In this document: positions 48,553 to 59,257 of the stretch, one piece after another | How positions within the stretch are numbered: position 1 is the first letter of the stretch | How the letters are laid out: every line of letters begins with the position of its first letter | NCBI GenBank assembly: GCA_030685235.1 | Contig: MU839182.1 | Span: 1-64,000, forward strand | Origin: Copromyces sp. CBS 386.78 | Taxonomy: Eukaryota; Ascomycota; Sordariomycetes; Sordariales; Sordariaceae | Length of the DNA: 64,000 bases | Direction: 5' to 3' | The notes under the pieces: model-generated | What the model was told of the DNA's origin: nothing | Seen by the model: the letters and a program-made list of their open reading frames with translations, nothing else | Database searches by the model: none | Made by a program: the position numbers and the translations under genes

Positions 48553-48666
48553 GCCGCCATGCTTCATTCAACTTGTCCGGATTCTGTTTGACTCGTTCAC
48601 TTCCCATCTACCCCAACACACCACCCTAACTCACTCTACGATTTTAACCAACGCACATTGCCCATC

Positions 48667-49110
48667 ATGGTCGCAATCCGCTTCGCAACCCTCCTAGCCA
48701 GTTGTGCAGCCATCCTCTTCTCATCTTTACCTGGTCTCGCCCACGCCGAAATCAAAGGTTGTCCCTACAGCTACAGCGTGTGTGGTTGGGATCTTATCAA
48801 GAGTGGTATGTTCATCTTCTTTCCGTCCTTATTTCCATCTTTGTGCATTTAATCCGCGCAGTCAAGCGCATATCTCCAAAACAAGGAAGGCGCATTCATG
48901 CTAACCTCGATTCATCCGGTTTTTTCAGGTACAACCGAACAAGACTTGATCAAGATCCTGCAGGCCTACAAACAGCCCACTGACCCGTCGCACATCTACG
49001 ATTCTTTGTATGTGTGCTTCAAGCAGGGACAGGTTGGATTCGACAAGTGGTGCGGAGGACCGTATAAGTGCGGGACGATGCAGTTCCCTCCTTTTGGGAG
49101 TTGTACTTAG
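48667..49110 (+). CDS. Small secreted six-cysteine protein, 106 aa
   Basis: Two exons, 48667-48805 and 48929-49110. The 123-bp intron has donor GTATGT, CTAAC at 48,900-48,904 and acceptor TTTTTTCAG; splicing joins in phase 1 to give Ser-Gly-Thr. The N-terminus is a signal peptide with predicted cleavage after AHA (residue 27). The mature protein of about 79 residues has six Cys (positions 32, 39, 76, 88, 94, 105), consistent with three disulfides, and aromatic motifs CPYSYSVCGW and CGGPYKCG. No membrane segment or known catalytic motif. This is the profile of effector-like or antimicrobial-like fungal small secreted proteins, but the family is not recognised and the role is unknown. A TATA box and compact leader suggest regulated, possibly high expression. 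Confidence 0.8.
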
Positions 49111-49660
49111 GACTGAGAACCTAGTTCTAAAGGACTGGGGAGGAGGGGGGACTACCTCTAGAACTACCTGTAGAGAAAATGGTGATGGCTAGGTAATCTT
49201 ATGAGTAGGTGCAGAGATATGGTATTCATGTAGAGGTAAAGGGAATTGAGAAGAAGAAATGATACTTTGTATATATGATGACAGGGATAGGGTATCACTC
49301 CAGGAAAGGCAGACAGCTAGGTATGCATCAACATAGAAGGTAGAGCCTCCATAACTGACCGCCTTTGCATGACCATGCTAAACGATATGCTCCCAAAGAA
49401 AAAAGACAGAAACAACAAGACTGAAGGGAATTATTAGACTAGGCCTTTCAAGTATTGCGAAGGCCGTAGCTCAAGACAGCCATACGGTTCGGTTCGCTTT
49501 GAGGGTTGCTCGCGTACGGCACAGGGATTTGAATGCCGACAAGCGACACACACCATAAGAACGAGGCGGTTGTTGGCACGCCTGATAGTACACCCACCCT
49601 CTCACCCTCCAAATTATTATTCGAATGCCAGACACACCACCAACCCTCCCGCCCAGCCTC
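49111..49660. other. Convergent intergenic region, no supported gene
   Basis: About 550 bp between the 3' ends of a plus-strand and a minus-strand gene. It should hold both polyadenylation regions. No repeat or other gene was seen. Confidence 0.5.
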
Positions 49661-50773
49661 TCACGCCTCAGCAGCAGCTTGCGCCTGCACATGCCTCCCC
49701 TCCCTCCCCGGCGGCGGATTCCTCAAGGTAAAAACCTGCTTCTTCCCATACAAATCATGCTCCACCCCCTCCCACGCCTTGACACCCGATTTTAACATGT
49801 CCCACTGCCCCCTCAACGCCTCCTCGTCCACCCTCAACTCAAACCCTACAAGAAAACAAAAGCTGATCTCTAGCCTCGCCAGCTCCGTCTCTGACACTCC
49901 ACCGACCTTGGCGAACTTGCCATGTGGATAGCTCAGGTCCTCCAAAGCCTTCATGGCGACTCGTATTCCGGCCAGAAGCAAGCGGTGGGCATTGCGCTTG
50001 GTGACGACGATGGCGCGCTCGATGATGGCCAGGCGGTGGATGTACAGCGACGCGGCGAGGTAGACGGCCGTGGACATGGGGCAGTATTGGTGGATGCGCA
50101 GGAGGTAGTCGGTTATGGAGATGGGCGGGGGCAGACGCGAGTAGAACTTGCGGGTTATGGCCGAGTGTTGGGTGTTGAGCGGTTGGGAGTTTTCGCCGAC
50201 GACGATGTAGGGTTGGAGGTCAGGTCTTGGGTCGTTGGATGAGGGATTGGGCGGTGGTGGGGTTGGGTTGGGGGTACGGAGTTGGACGCCGTCTATTGAT
50301 TCGGATTTCTTGTGGTGGACAAGTCCTTCTCTCGAATGCCGTTGGGGCGCGGGGCTGAAGGGTCTCCGTGGGGAATTGGTGGCGCTCTTGTTCTGCAAAA
50401 GGCTGGTGAGATTCTTTGCGGAATTGGAGCGTACGATGCTCTGTTTCTCGGCTTCCATGCCGCGCATGTGAGGGATTGTTGGGGATCGTGGCGGCGGGGT
50501 GGGCGGGATGTCGCCGGTCAGGGAAACGAGGGTCTCGATGCCGGCGCTGAGGAGCTTGAGGGCGGCTAGGGGAGAGACTTTGTAGATGTCGTCAACTTGT
50601 TCGTCTGAGTCGCCAGTATGTTGTTGTGTTATTTGCCGGAAAAGCCTCGGGTCGGCTGAAGGGACGGGGGCCGGAGGAGGGGAAGCCGGTGCGCTCGAGT
50701 CGGACTTTTGCTCGGCATCGGCGGCAGGAGGGTCGGTAGGTGCCGGAGCACTATGTTCGGGATTGGGTGACAT
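49661..50773 (-). CDS. Pho80/Pcl-type cyclin, 370 aa
   Basis: Regulatory subunit of a Pho85-type cyclin-dependent kinase, by family. The frame is open further upstream, but the first good ATG is at 50,773 (MSPNPEHSAPAP); there is no ATG start for the upstream extension. The first 200 residues are low in complexity, Pro/Ser-rich and probably disordered (SPPPAPVPSADPR; TPPPRSPTIPH). The cyclin domain follows: FYSRLPPPISITDYLLRIHQ, PMSTAVYLAASLYIHRL, then RLLLAGIRVAMKALEDLSYP and the signature FAKVGGVSETELARLEISFC with FLVGFELRV. The FAKVGG(V/I)S..EL..LE motif is diagnostic for Pho80-like cyclins. A conserved SPLAALKLLSAGIETL block precedes the disordered part. The Ala-rich C-terminus is ordinary. 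Which cellular process it controls (phosphate, glycogen or other) cannot be told from sequence. Confidence 0.85.
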   Translation of the reverse strand: MSPNPEHSAPAPTDPPAADAEQKSDSSAPASPPPAPVPSADPRLFRQITQQHTGDSDEQVDDIYKVSPLAALKLLSAGIETLVSLTGDIPPTPPPRSPTIPHMRGMEAEKQSIVRSNSAKNLTSLLQNKSATNSPRRPFSPAPQRHSREGLVHHKKSESIDGVQLRTPNPTPPPPNPSSNDPRPDLQPYIVVGENSQPLNTQHSAITRKFYSRLPPPISITDYLLRIHQYCPMSTAVYLAASLYIHRLAIIERAIVVTKRNAHRLLLAGIRVAMKALEDLSYPHGKFAKVGGVSETELARLEISFCFLVGFELRVDEEALRGQWDMLKSGVKAWEGVEHDLYGKKQVFTLRNPPPGREGRHVQAQAAAEA

Positions 50774-52765
50774 GTTGAATATGGAATTCGATTGCGTTCG
50801 CTTAGGTATTGGACAATGTTCTCGTCGAAAGGGTAATGATGTCGAGGTAGCAAAAAGAAAGCAATAATTGTTGCGCGGGGTTGAAAGCGACAGGCCAAGT
50901 ATTATTTGGTCGCGTGACAATGAGTGATTTGTCAATTATGGATATTGGGGTCAGACAAAGAACGACAGAGGATATCGTCGGGTAACCTTGTCGAGTAAAG
51001 ATCGATCTCGTAGGTCGTCGTAGGTTTGGTAGGTTGTCGCACTTGGTCGTGGTGTTGACAGAGAGAGAGAGAGAGAGAGACAGAACTGGAGTCGAACGAG
51101 GAAATTGCGCTCGTGCAATCAATCAATCTTCAGCGGTTTGTCGCACTTCGGAGAAGACCCGTCGGTGGTGGTCGGCAAGTCGCTCCTTGTAAACCGGTAC
51201 TCTAAGAGAGGTACTCAGGTCGGCCACGGAGGGTGTCGAAAGAAGGACAAGTTGTGGATGCTGCAACGGCGTGCGACATGCAATCTCATCATCTCTTGTT
51301 TCCTTATAGTCGTGCCCAGCCCTGCCGTCTCTTCCTTGAATTCAAGGAGGACGTGATGTCTTGTCCGCCTGTCTTGTCGGGGTCTCTTGTCGGCTGGCGC
51401 GCTACTTTGTTTGGCGCTATCTCAGGTGGTGTCGTCGGCTGCTCCAGGGAATGGACACTGGATGGAGTCGTTGAGCCGTTAGCGCCGTGCCGAGAGCGGT
51501 CTCCGGGGTTCCGGAGGGGTCCTTGTCAGTTCCTTGACTCTGGTCAAACTCGAGCAATTGTCTCCAGTGGTTCCAGTGGTCTTCGGATGTCTCCAGTGGA
51601 GGAGGCGACTCGTTCGAGATTCGGGGCCAGTGGAAGGCGTTTGTTGATCTCGTGGTCTTGTGTTGGATGGGCGCGGGGAGAGTTGGAGACAGAAAGAAAG
51701 AATATGGGATGATTCAGGTAAGGTCTTCCCGCTTTGTTCAGTTCAGTTGTTATAGCGCTGACTGTCATGCTGCAGTGCTTCAGATCACATTTCTAGTGTA
51801 CATGCATGCCATTCATAAAAGGTCCGTGCGCCAATACCTGCCTCCGAGACGAAGCCTTCCAATTTTTCCAATTGCCCAAATGCCCTGACGGATTTCTCGG
51901 CCTTCTTCCCTCCAGACAAGACAAACAGAAGGAGCAGAATTGCGCAAGCCAAGGACGATCAACACTCGCTACATACCGTCATCCCGCGTTTCTTTCCCTC
52001 CAGAACCTCTGCGACAACAAATATGACAGCTCCCGAACCTGTTGCACAACTTTTTACTCGACGGAAGGACGCGCACCGTTGACTCGCAACCCAAATCACG
52101 AGGAATGAATCGCCGTGGTCGAGACCCTTTGCGACCTCTGGGGTACCCAATGATCGGCGCAGACGGTGGCGAATATTGTCGAGCATCCGCGGCTGGTTGA
52201 GACCCTTGATCCATCACTGGGCAACAATGATGGCTGTGGCGCCAGCAATTCGATAAGACAACAATGAACTGCAAAGGTGGACGAAGAAGCACAACATGGA
52301 GGATACATGCAGAATAAACGGAAAAGAAACGAGCCATGTGTCATGGCACATGTCAGTGTTCAGACGGGGTTGAACTGGGCTGTCGCTCGAGTGTCCGATA
52401 CGCGGGACGAACAGAAGATGCAAAGAGGTAGCATCATGACAACACTCTATGCGCAGTGTCACCTTCGGATTGCAACCCACAACATCCTCCTTTCCAACAC
52501 ATCGACATGGCGACGTAGGCTTGTTATCATCACCAGAGGCGCCACTTGAACAGCTGTCTCGACTTTACTCGCAAATCATCCCGACATCGACTCGAAACCG
52601 CAAACATAAATAGCTCAACTTGGGTGCAACCAGATTATGTCACCAAACATGCCACCAAGAGCGAATCGCCATTTCCAAGAGACGGACGACGGCATCGTTT
52701 CCCGCACAACAGATCAACGACACACTAAACAAGAAAACACGTGGATACGATTTTGACTAAAGTAA
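50774..52765. other. Intergenic region, including probable cyclin promoter
   Basis: About 2 kb between two minus-strand genes. The part up to about 51,130 is likely the cyclin promoter and leader. Frames further right (for example 51,233-51,712 plus) show no motifs. Confidence 0.45.
51060..51080. repeat. (AG)n microsatellite upstream of the cyclin gene
   Basis: Ten AG repeats, read as CT on the minus strand, about 290 bp upstream of the cyclin start. CT-rich tracts are common in fungal core promoters, so it may contribute to transcription initiation. Confidence 0.8.
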
Positions 52766-54643
52766 CTAAGATCCCATGGCCACCTTGCAGTCCACCACGG
52801 CACCCTGTCCCCCCTCGACCGCGGCAATGGCCTCCTTCAACACCCGATCCAGATCCGCCGTCTTGTCCACCCTGGCCGCAAACAAATCACCCCCCGCAGC
52901 CGCCTTGGCGATACCCGCATAATCAGGCGACGGGTTGAACTCGATGTTGATGTCCTCGTTGGAAGCCTTGGATCCGAGTCCGTCGGGGTGCACCAGGAGC
53001 AGAGACCGACGGGGGGCGTTCCATCCTGTCGTTCGTTGGTCAGTTAGTTTCAATAACCCCAAAAATCGGAGTGGTGACCTACCCTTGTTGTTCAAAACAA
53101 TAGTCAACACGGGAATGCCGTATCTCTTGGAGATCCAGTACACACTTCCCGGCACCGAGAACAGGAACGTTCCATCGCCCACAATCTGCACCACGAACTT
53201 GCCCTTCTTCCCCTCCTCACCCTTGGCCTTGGCCTTGGCCTCCACCTCGGTAGCCAGCTTGATGCCCAGGGCACCACCGCCAGACCAACCGAGACCACCA
53301 CCGCCGCAGTTGATCCACGACCCCGGCAGTGTAGGCTGGAGGTTATCGTGCACAAACAGCGTGTTGGTAACAGCCTCAATCGCCCAGATGGTATCCTCGG
53401 GGCACAAAGCCCTCAACCTCCTGCACAGGTGACCAGTGCCATACTCGCCATTCTCAAGTGGTTGAGCGCGCTGGGCAATCTCCTCCAGCTTCAGCTTGTG
53501 CTGCTCCTGGAGCTCCTTCCACCTCTTCTCGCGCTCCTCACCCTCCAACAGCTTCTTCAACCCCTCGTCAGTCTTCAACTTGTCCGTCAACTGCTCCACA
53601 GCCGTCAACGGATCAGCCCTGTACCTGGCCTCGGCCTCGAGATAAAACACGGGCATGACCTGCTTCAGCGGATCTACATCCACATGGAAGATCCTCGCCT
53701 CCTTGCTGGGCTTCATCTGTGTCGGGATCCAGGGCACATCGCAATCCAACACAAGAATAACATCGGCCTCGGCAACCGATGGATCATTCCCAAACCTCAA
53801 CCCAAGCCAACCCGGGTGATCAGCGGGGAAACACATGTCACTTCCTCCCGTATCCAAAACCCTCAATCCCTTGACCGTATTCGCCAGTTCCACCAGTGCA
53901 CCAGGAATAGCATGATTCCTCCCCGCGTAACCGGTAACAACCAAGGGCTTTTTGGCATTCGCCAACGCACCCGCAATCTCCTCCACCGCTCCCTTCCCCA
54001 GCGCCCCCAGCTCAACAGGCTTCCAATGCTTCTGGTTCAGCTCATACCTCGGAATCTCCATCTCCATCACCTCCCTGCTTCCACACAAATACACCGGCCC
54101 CTGCGGCTGACTAGTAGCGAACTGCAACGCGCGATTAACCATCTGCTTCACGTTGACACCCGTCTTCAGCTCCGCCGCGTATCGGCAGTACTGCCCAACA
54201 ATCTGTTTCTGGTCCGGCACGTCCTGGATCCAATGGATGTACTCGGTCCTCGACCCTCTCAGCTCGCCCTCGATGGTGATGGGGGAAATACCAGCGAAGA
54301 CCAAGACGGGAGCGCGACCGGCGCTGGAATTGTGCACGGCGGCGCCCAGGCCTTGGGTGCCCACGTCGACGTGCACGATGACGGCTTGGGCGCGGCCGGT
54401 TAGGCGCGCGAATCCGTCGGCCATGGACATGGCGACCATTTCGTTGGGGCAGGTGATTATCCGGGGGAAGGTCGAGGGGGAGGACTTGCCGAGGACCATG
54501 GCTTCGATTATGGAGGGGTGGTCGGAGCCGAGGTTGACGAAGACGTGGGTGACGCCCGCCGAGAAGAGGGCTTCGAAGAAGGCGGAGGAGGTGGTGTACA
54601 TTTCTTTCGAAGAGGAGGAGGAAGAGGTAGGTTGGGAGGACAT
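52766..54643 (-). CDS. Thiamine-diphosphate-dependent decarboxylase/synthase family enzyme, 606 aa spliced
   Basis: Two exons, 54643-53083 and 53025-52766. The 57-bp intron (GTAGGT...ACTAAC...CAG) is a multiple of three without stops, so the unspliced frame also stays open with 19 extra residues. Splicing gives VLNNKGWNAPRRS, which matches the family where LNN-x-GW is expected. N-terminal PYR domain: GVTHVFVNLGSDHPS, then CPNEMVAMSMADGFAR with the Glu expected to activate the cofactor, and HVDVGTQGLGAAVHNSSAGR. The middle domain runs to about residue 330. The C-terminal PP domain contains IVGDGTFLFSVPGS...NN, the GDG...NN diphosphate/Mg site. The family includes acetolactate synthase-like, benzoylformate and related 2-oxo-acid enzymes; the substrate cannot be fixed here. 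No mitochondrial presequence is obvious (Ser-rich start MSSQPTSSSSSS). The start is the first ATG. Confidence 0.85.
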   Translation of the reverse strand: MSSQPTSSSSSSKEMYTTSSAFFEALFSAGVTHVFVNLGSDHPSIIEAMVLGKSSPSTFPRIITCPNEMVAMSMADGFARLTGRAQAVIVHVDVGTQGLGAAVHNSSAGRAPVLVFAGISPITIEGELRGSRTEYIHWIQDVPDQKQIVGQYCRYAAELKTGVNVKQMVNRALQFATSQPQGPVYLCGSREVMEMEIPRYELNQKHWKPVELGALGKGAVEEIAGALANAKKPLVVTGYAGRNHAIPGALVELANTVKGLRVLDTGGSDMCFPADHPGWLGLRFGNDPSVAEADVILVLDCDVPWIPTQMKPSKEARIFHVDVDPLKQVMPVFYLEAEARYRADPLTAVEQLTDKLKTDEGLKKLLEGEEREKRWKELQEQHKLKLEEIAQRAQPLENGEYGTGHLCRRLRALCPEDTIWAIEAVTNTLFVHDNLQPTLPGSWINCGGGGLGWSGGGALGIKLATEVEAKAKAKGEEGKKGKFVVQIVGDGTFLFSVPGSVYWISKRYGIPVLTIVLNNKGRSPLRFLGLLKLTDQRTTGWNAPRRSLLLVHPDGLGSKASNEDINIEFNPSPDYAGIAKAAAGGDLFAARVDKTADLDRVLKEAIAAVEGGQGAVVDCKVAMGS

Positions 54644-56646
54644 TTTGATGGTGGTGGTATAAGGGGGCGAGTTTTGTTTGTTTGTTGGTTGTGGTTGGTG
54701 TTGTTATGGAGGTTGAGGTCGAGGTTGTGGTTGTCTTTAACACCAAGTTGCTTGACTTTGTTTTAAACCGGACGACGACGACGACGATGAGGTCGAGATG
54801 ATTCCGGTAAAGATGCCGATGATTGAGTGATTGACATGCGACGCGATGAGACGGATGGTTTTAATCCCGAGATAGGAGAGAGAGCGGGGTAAATGAGGAG
54901 ATGTTGGAGCCTGGAGGAGAAGTTCGGCTCAAAGTCTACCGAGACATGCGCTGCGCTACCCCACGATTTCGGCGGATTATATTCCGAGGGTCAAGGGCCC
55001 AAGGTAGGAACAAGGGTACTGTAAGAAACGAAAACAGCTCCGAAGATCGGCCTTGTTTTTCAAAGTGATGATGATGCAGTGATGTTGTAACAGTGACACC
55101 GAGACAATTATCGAAAATGGGCGTCAAAAGGTATTTATTTATTTGATCGGGGACAGCACGTGAGATGGAAGTCGTGGTGACAAGCATGCAGGACAAGGGG
55201 TCTTACATAAACAGCTTCCGTCGGTTCGGCTTAAGCCCCCTCTCTTTAGTGTACCTGGTCTTTCCCCATTGTGGTCCCGTCGTCTCGTGATATGTCTCTC
55301 CCAATGGAATTGACCAACGGGAGCTACCATAGTACGGTAGATAAAGCAAGGTGGGGCTCTTGGTTCACCGTCAGCTTGCCGGCTTGAGTGGTACTGGTAC
55401 GTAGGTACGCACAAGGTTGGTGAACCCCTCACGGCAGGTGAGTGACCAGAGGTTTTACATAATGATAAGATATCGTGCTGGTTGATGGTTCGTTCGACAT
55501 GAACTCGGGGAGTCTTGGAAGTGCATTGTAGTGGATACAACTTTTGTGTATTTGCAAGTGTAATACTGTATAAGTCGACATAGGAGGGGGGCGGAATGAT
55601 TCAATGTCAACCATCTATTTCTTGAGGGGGTTCTGGGTAGATTTGAGGTGAGTTGAAGATCATAGTTTCATGGTTAGGCCGAAAAATCCCCAGAGAAACA
55701 GAACTTCAAATGGATTCATATCATCTTATGCAATCTAACAACCGTTCCGTGGCCAACTGCCCGCTGCGAGACAACAAGGACGGCTCGGGGAAACAAACGA
55801 CGAGAATGGAACCTCTCGGGCCAACTTAGCAGCGGGCGGGCGTTCCTCCGCCGATCTGCCGTTGTTTTCCGCTATCTCTTTTAGCAGGGTTGGGGGACCG
55901 CTGCTGGCCGGCGGGGTAACCCGCCGAACTTTAAACGAGGTGGACCCACGCCGGTTTGGGGCCGGGGAATAGTGGGTCGGAATTGTTACATATCGATAAG
56001 AGCTTGTCATTTGAACGACTTTACGCTGTGAGCTTCCATTCTCTTCTACAAAGAACTCGTTCTTTGCAACATCATGGCTTGGCAATATCACAACTTTCAA
56101 CACCATGAGAGCTAAAGTGTGACTATGAGCGGTCTCCTCGCAGGAGAATGTCGGAAGCGTCAATCTGTTGGAAGTCCGTGCCCTGGGCCGCCGCCCATTC
56201 ACTGGCACACGCCTTCCAGGTATTTGTAGGCCGCCCTGGTTTCCGTTTCTCCTCTTCCGTTAGACAACCCCAATCAACCCTTCGTTTTTCGTTGTCGCCT
56301 TTTCCAGCCCACCGTCACAATTTCGTTTTACCGTCTTCCATCCATCGATTCAAATCCGTCCGTCATCCGAGCCCCAGTCCCGAAACACCGAAAGAGCTGT
56401 TCCATCTGGCCTCATGACTGTTTGGCTGATGCGGAAAGTAAGGTAGTAATAGACCCGAATGCGAGGTACGTTGATATCTAGTCTTTTGGCCCTAACCCTA
56501 ATGTACCCTGTCTGGTGGCTGTCCAGCGGCGCCGGGCCGCCAGCGCCAGGCCAGCGCCAGGCCTAAAAGCCCGCGCCCGCAAACTCACCCGTGTTCAACT
56601 CTCTTCCAACTTCACAAACTCTTGGGTCCAATCCAGCACATGGACA
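54644..56646. other. Intergenic, no supported gene
   Basis: About 2 kb between divergent genes. A short ACG repeat lies near 54,770-54,786 close to the enzyme promoter. A minus-strand frame at 55,735-56,208 has no recognisable feature. Confidence 0.5.
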
Positions 56647-57454
56647 ATGTCAACCACAACGACCGAGGAACTGTCACCCCAAGTCTGGGGAAAACTCCCA
56701 ATCGAACTCGTCCACCAAGTCCTGAACCATTTCGTCGACGACCTCCTCGGAGATGTCATAATCGCCGAGGACGACATGGACAACTTGAATGGCAAGCTAC
56801 CTCAACTGTTGGACCCATGGATCAAGTACCGCCACATGCCGCTCTTCAGCGGCCAGAAGCGCCGCATCGAGCGTCATTACCGCGACCACTGGCTCAGCAG
56901 GATCATCATTTACCTGGACCTGGACCGGCGCATATGCTATCGGTTTATCTCCTGCCCCGAAGGCAAGCATCTTGCAACGACGCTGTCCCAAGTGGAAGTC
57001 ACGAAAGGCGGGGATTGTGATGATGACGATGCAGAGCCAGAGGAGAAGGTCACCTTCTTCTTACGAGGTCCCATACTGTTAAATGGCGAAGACGTGGACG
57101 TGTCGGAAGATGTGGGTAATGTGCCCAACTTTCTCCCTCGTCTCAAATCGGCGTGGCGGAAAGTCTTGGAGGGGAAGACGGACCGACTGGGCTTAACGGT
57201 TCGCCACATGCACCAGGCTCTCGATTGGGAACCCGAAGACGATTTGTGGTCAATCATGGACGTCGTCCCAGTGCTGAAGGGTCTGGAGGTGTTGGACGAT
57301 GGTCGGCGGGTGCAGTTCGACTGGAAGGAGCTGATGAGCCAGTTCTTGCCGGCGTTTGGATTTTGGAGTGAATGGTGGGTATAAGTACGTTCCGGAGCCG
57401 GGGTTGGAAGTGAGCGAGGATGAGGTTGATGAATATGATGAAGACGACTATTAG
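56647..57454 (+). pseudogene. F-box-like family member A, with probable +1 frameshift near its 3' end
   Basis: The first ATG in frame is at 56,647 (MSTTTTEELSPQ). The N-terminus has an F-box-like helix LSPQVWGKLPIELVHQVLNH; then comes RIERHYRDHWLSRI, an acidic linker and EKVTFFLRGP, all shared with the neighbour at 57,849. The C-terminal GLEVLDDGRRVQFDWKELM is also shared. The open frame stops at 57,384 (EWWV-stop). In the +1 frame, however, the sequence from 57,380 to the stop at 57,454 reads YKYVPEPGLEVSEDEVDEYD, then EDDY. The relative at 61,711-62,658 ends its own coding with ERWIPGEGWLEDSEDEVRER in frame, so this tail is ancestral and one extra base in GGTGGGT near 57,375-57,380 has shifted it. 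The protein would be 245 aa as it stands, about 24 residues longer before the shift. Substrate-adaptor function is only inferred from the F-box-like motif. Confidence 0.7.
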
Positions 57455-57848
57455 GGGAGGATATCGTGGACGGTGACTCGGTAAGAACGAAAGAAAGCCA
57501 CCAGGGAAGGGTGAATGATATGGGGTGTTTGTCGTGATGCGTATGGAAAGAACTGGAGTAATGCACGATTATGGTACAGCGGGAACGATACAACACACAA
57601 GGGTGAGGGCTAGCTTCCGAGCTAGGCACCACCAGCTTTTCTCGTGGGAACACGTCATCACATGCTACCTACCTACCTAGAAAGGTACCTACCTTACATA
57701 GGTAGGAATAGATAAAATGCGAGCAAGTTGCTTCTTTCCATTCTTTCGTCATGGTTCAAGTTGTTGTTTTCTCTCTTTCCAACTTTCTTCTGCTTCCCAT
57801 CGACCGGTCAACCTCACGAATTGGTTTCCTCCTGCAATTGCAGACGCC

Positions 57849-58664
57849 ATGGACATGGAACCTTCACCTCAGTCCACCGAGCCCCTTGCCTTCAAGCCGC
57901 CCACGAGATCATCAGACGTAGTACTGAAACTTTCACCAATCTGGCAACTCCTCCCTGTCGAGCTCGTCCACCAGATCCTCGACCACCTCATCCAACATCT
58001 CCTTACCACCTGCTGCAAAGCTTCCAACATCTACTCCGACACTACAGATCCTGTTATCCTGGAGGATGTTTGGTTCAACTTCCGACGTGACAACCTCTTC
58101 AAATCCCAGAAGCCCCTTATCGAGCGTCATTTTCACGACCACTGGCTCAACTGTGTGGACATCTGGATTTACATTAGGGCTCGCGCCGGACATAACCGAT
58201 TCGAAGCCTGTTTTAGATACCAGCACGCTTCCCACGACCACGAGAATTTGAAATCTTCGGGCGGCAATGACGACATGTTACCAGATCCTCAGCTGACTCG
58301 TAGCGACGACGGCGATCCCGAGTCTGAGAAGGTCACCTTCTTTCTTGCAGGGCCGAACACCACTCCCCGCGCTTCCCTCATTGATATTTGGGATCAGGTC
58401 ATCAAGGCGATGGAAACCGGGGATGACTGTTTTCGTCTTGGTATTCAAGTTGCATTGCCGGAGTGGGATGGAGTGCTGACCGATTCGACTAGACGGCGTC
58501 TGGAAGATTGGGACGTGTTGGATGACGGGCATCGCATTAGGTTTCCGTGGAAGAAGGTGATGACCATGGTGCTCACTTACATCCTGGAGCTATGGAGGAG
58601 AGAAGACAGGTTTGAACGATCTATGGCGGACGTGGGCATGTTGGAGGTATGGTTCATACCGTGA
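57849..58664 (+). CDS. F-box-like family member B, 271 aa, apparently intact
   Basis: I chose ATG 57,849 (GACGCCATGG, strong context; MDMEPSPQS) because the frame upstream to 57,717 gives an unrelated Cys/Phe-rich extension and sits in leader-like sequence. F-box-like LSPIWQLLPVELVHQILDHL is at about residues 29-48. Then come VWFNFRRDNLFKSQKPLIER, HFHDHWL, an acidic linker, EKVTFFLAGP, and a C-terminal block DWDVLDDGHRIRFPWKKVMT. It ends with EVWFIP. All blocks appear in the same order in member A. Family role (possibly SCF ubiquitin-ligase adaptor) is inferred from the N-terminal motif only; no substrate-binding repeats (LRR, WD40, kelch) are visible. It lies 395 bp downstream of member A in the same orientation, as expected for tandem duplication. 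Confidence 0.75.
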   Translation: MDMEPSPQSTEPLAFKPPTRSSDVVLKLSPIWQLLPVELVHQILDHLIQHLLTTCCKASNIYSDTTDPVILEDVWFNFRRDNLFKSQKPLIERHFHDHWLNCVDIWIYIRARAGHNRFEACFRYQHASHDHENLKSSGGNDDMLPDPQLTRSDDGDPESEKVTFFLAGPNTTPRASLIDIWDQVIKAMETGDDCFRLGIQVALPEWDGVLTDSTRRRLEDWDVLDDGHRIRFPWKKVMTMVLTYILELWRREDRFERSMADVGMLEVWFIP

Positions 58665-58934
58665 GGCGGGACGGGAGGTAGTGACGTTGTTGCCTGGTAC
58701 TTCTTCTTGTAGGATACCAGACCTCTATACCTTATGCATACCTTGGTAGGTATCTCTAGAGGTCCTCACGTTTATGCCTTTGACATCTCACACATCGCTC
58801 GCTCTTCACATTCTTCCCAAACTCGCTCATCAATCACCACTTACCCATCGTACTGGGTGCACACAATGATAATCGAATAGTATAGGGAGGTTTACCTTAG
58901 GCTACCTAGTCAATCGTCATCATCAAGATTCACA

Positions 58935-59257
58935 ATGCATTCACACCTCCAAGAAGAGCTTTCAGCCATTTGGAAGTCCTTGCCCATGGAAATCGTGCGA
59001 GAGGTTCGTTCTCGACCACTCATCCAAGACATCCTCGCCCCCTGTCATCCCGGCATCGAAAAATTCCAATCCATTTCCGTCACAAGCATTGAAGTCCAAG
59101 ATCAACAGCGACCGGTTCTGTGAGATCTGGGGATCCCTCCGTCAGGAACCACTCTTCAACAAGCAGGGACAGGGAAAAGATGGAGACTTGAATGGGTTCA
59201 GTCGTGACGAGGAAGGGTCTGAAGGTGTTGGAGGATGGAGAGAGGGATTCGCTTTAG
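58935..59257 (+). pseudogene. F-box-like family member C, pseudogene broken over three frames
   Basis: Frame one, from ATG 58,935, gives LSAIWKSLPMEIVREV (F-box-like block) and stops at 59,123. A second frame from about 59,110 gives FCEIWGSLRQEPLFNKQ, matching VWFNFRRDNLFKSQ of member B. A third frame, 59,204-59,257, gives VTRKGLKVLEDGERDSL-stop, matching KGLEVLDDGRRVQF of member A. The middle of roughly 130 residues (the DHWL to EKVTFFL blocks) is missing. The order of the remaining blocks is ancestral, so this is a decayed duplicate with at least two frameshifts and an internal deletion. Confidence 0.75.

Noticed and set aside
53348..54403. 351-codon open frame on the plus strand
   Set aside because: It lies antisense to the thiamine-diphosphate enzyme and is a shadow of its codon bias; it has no domain of its own.
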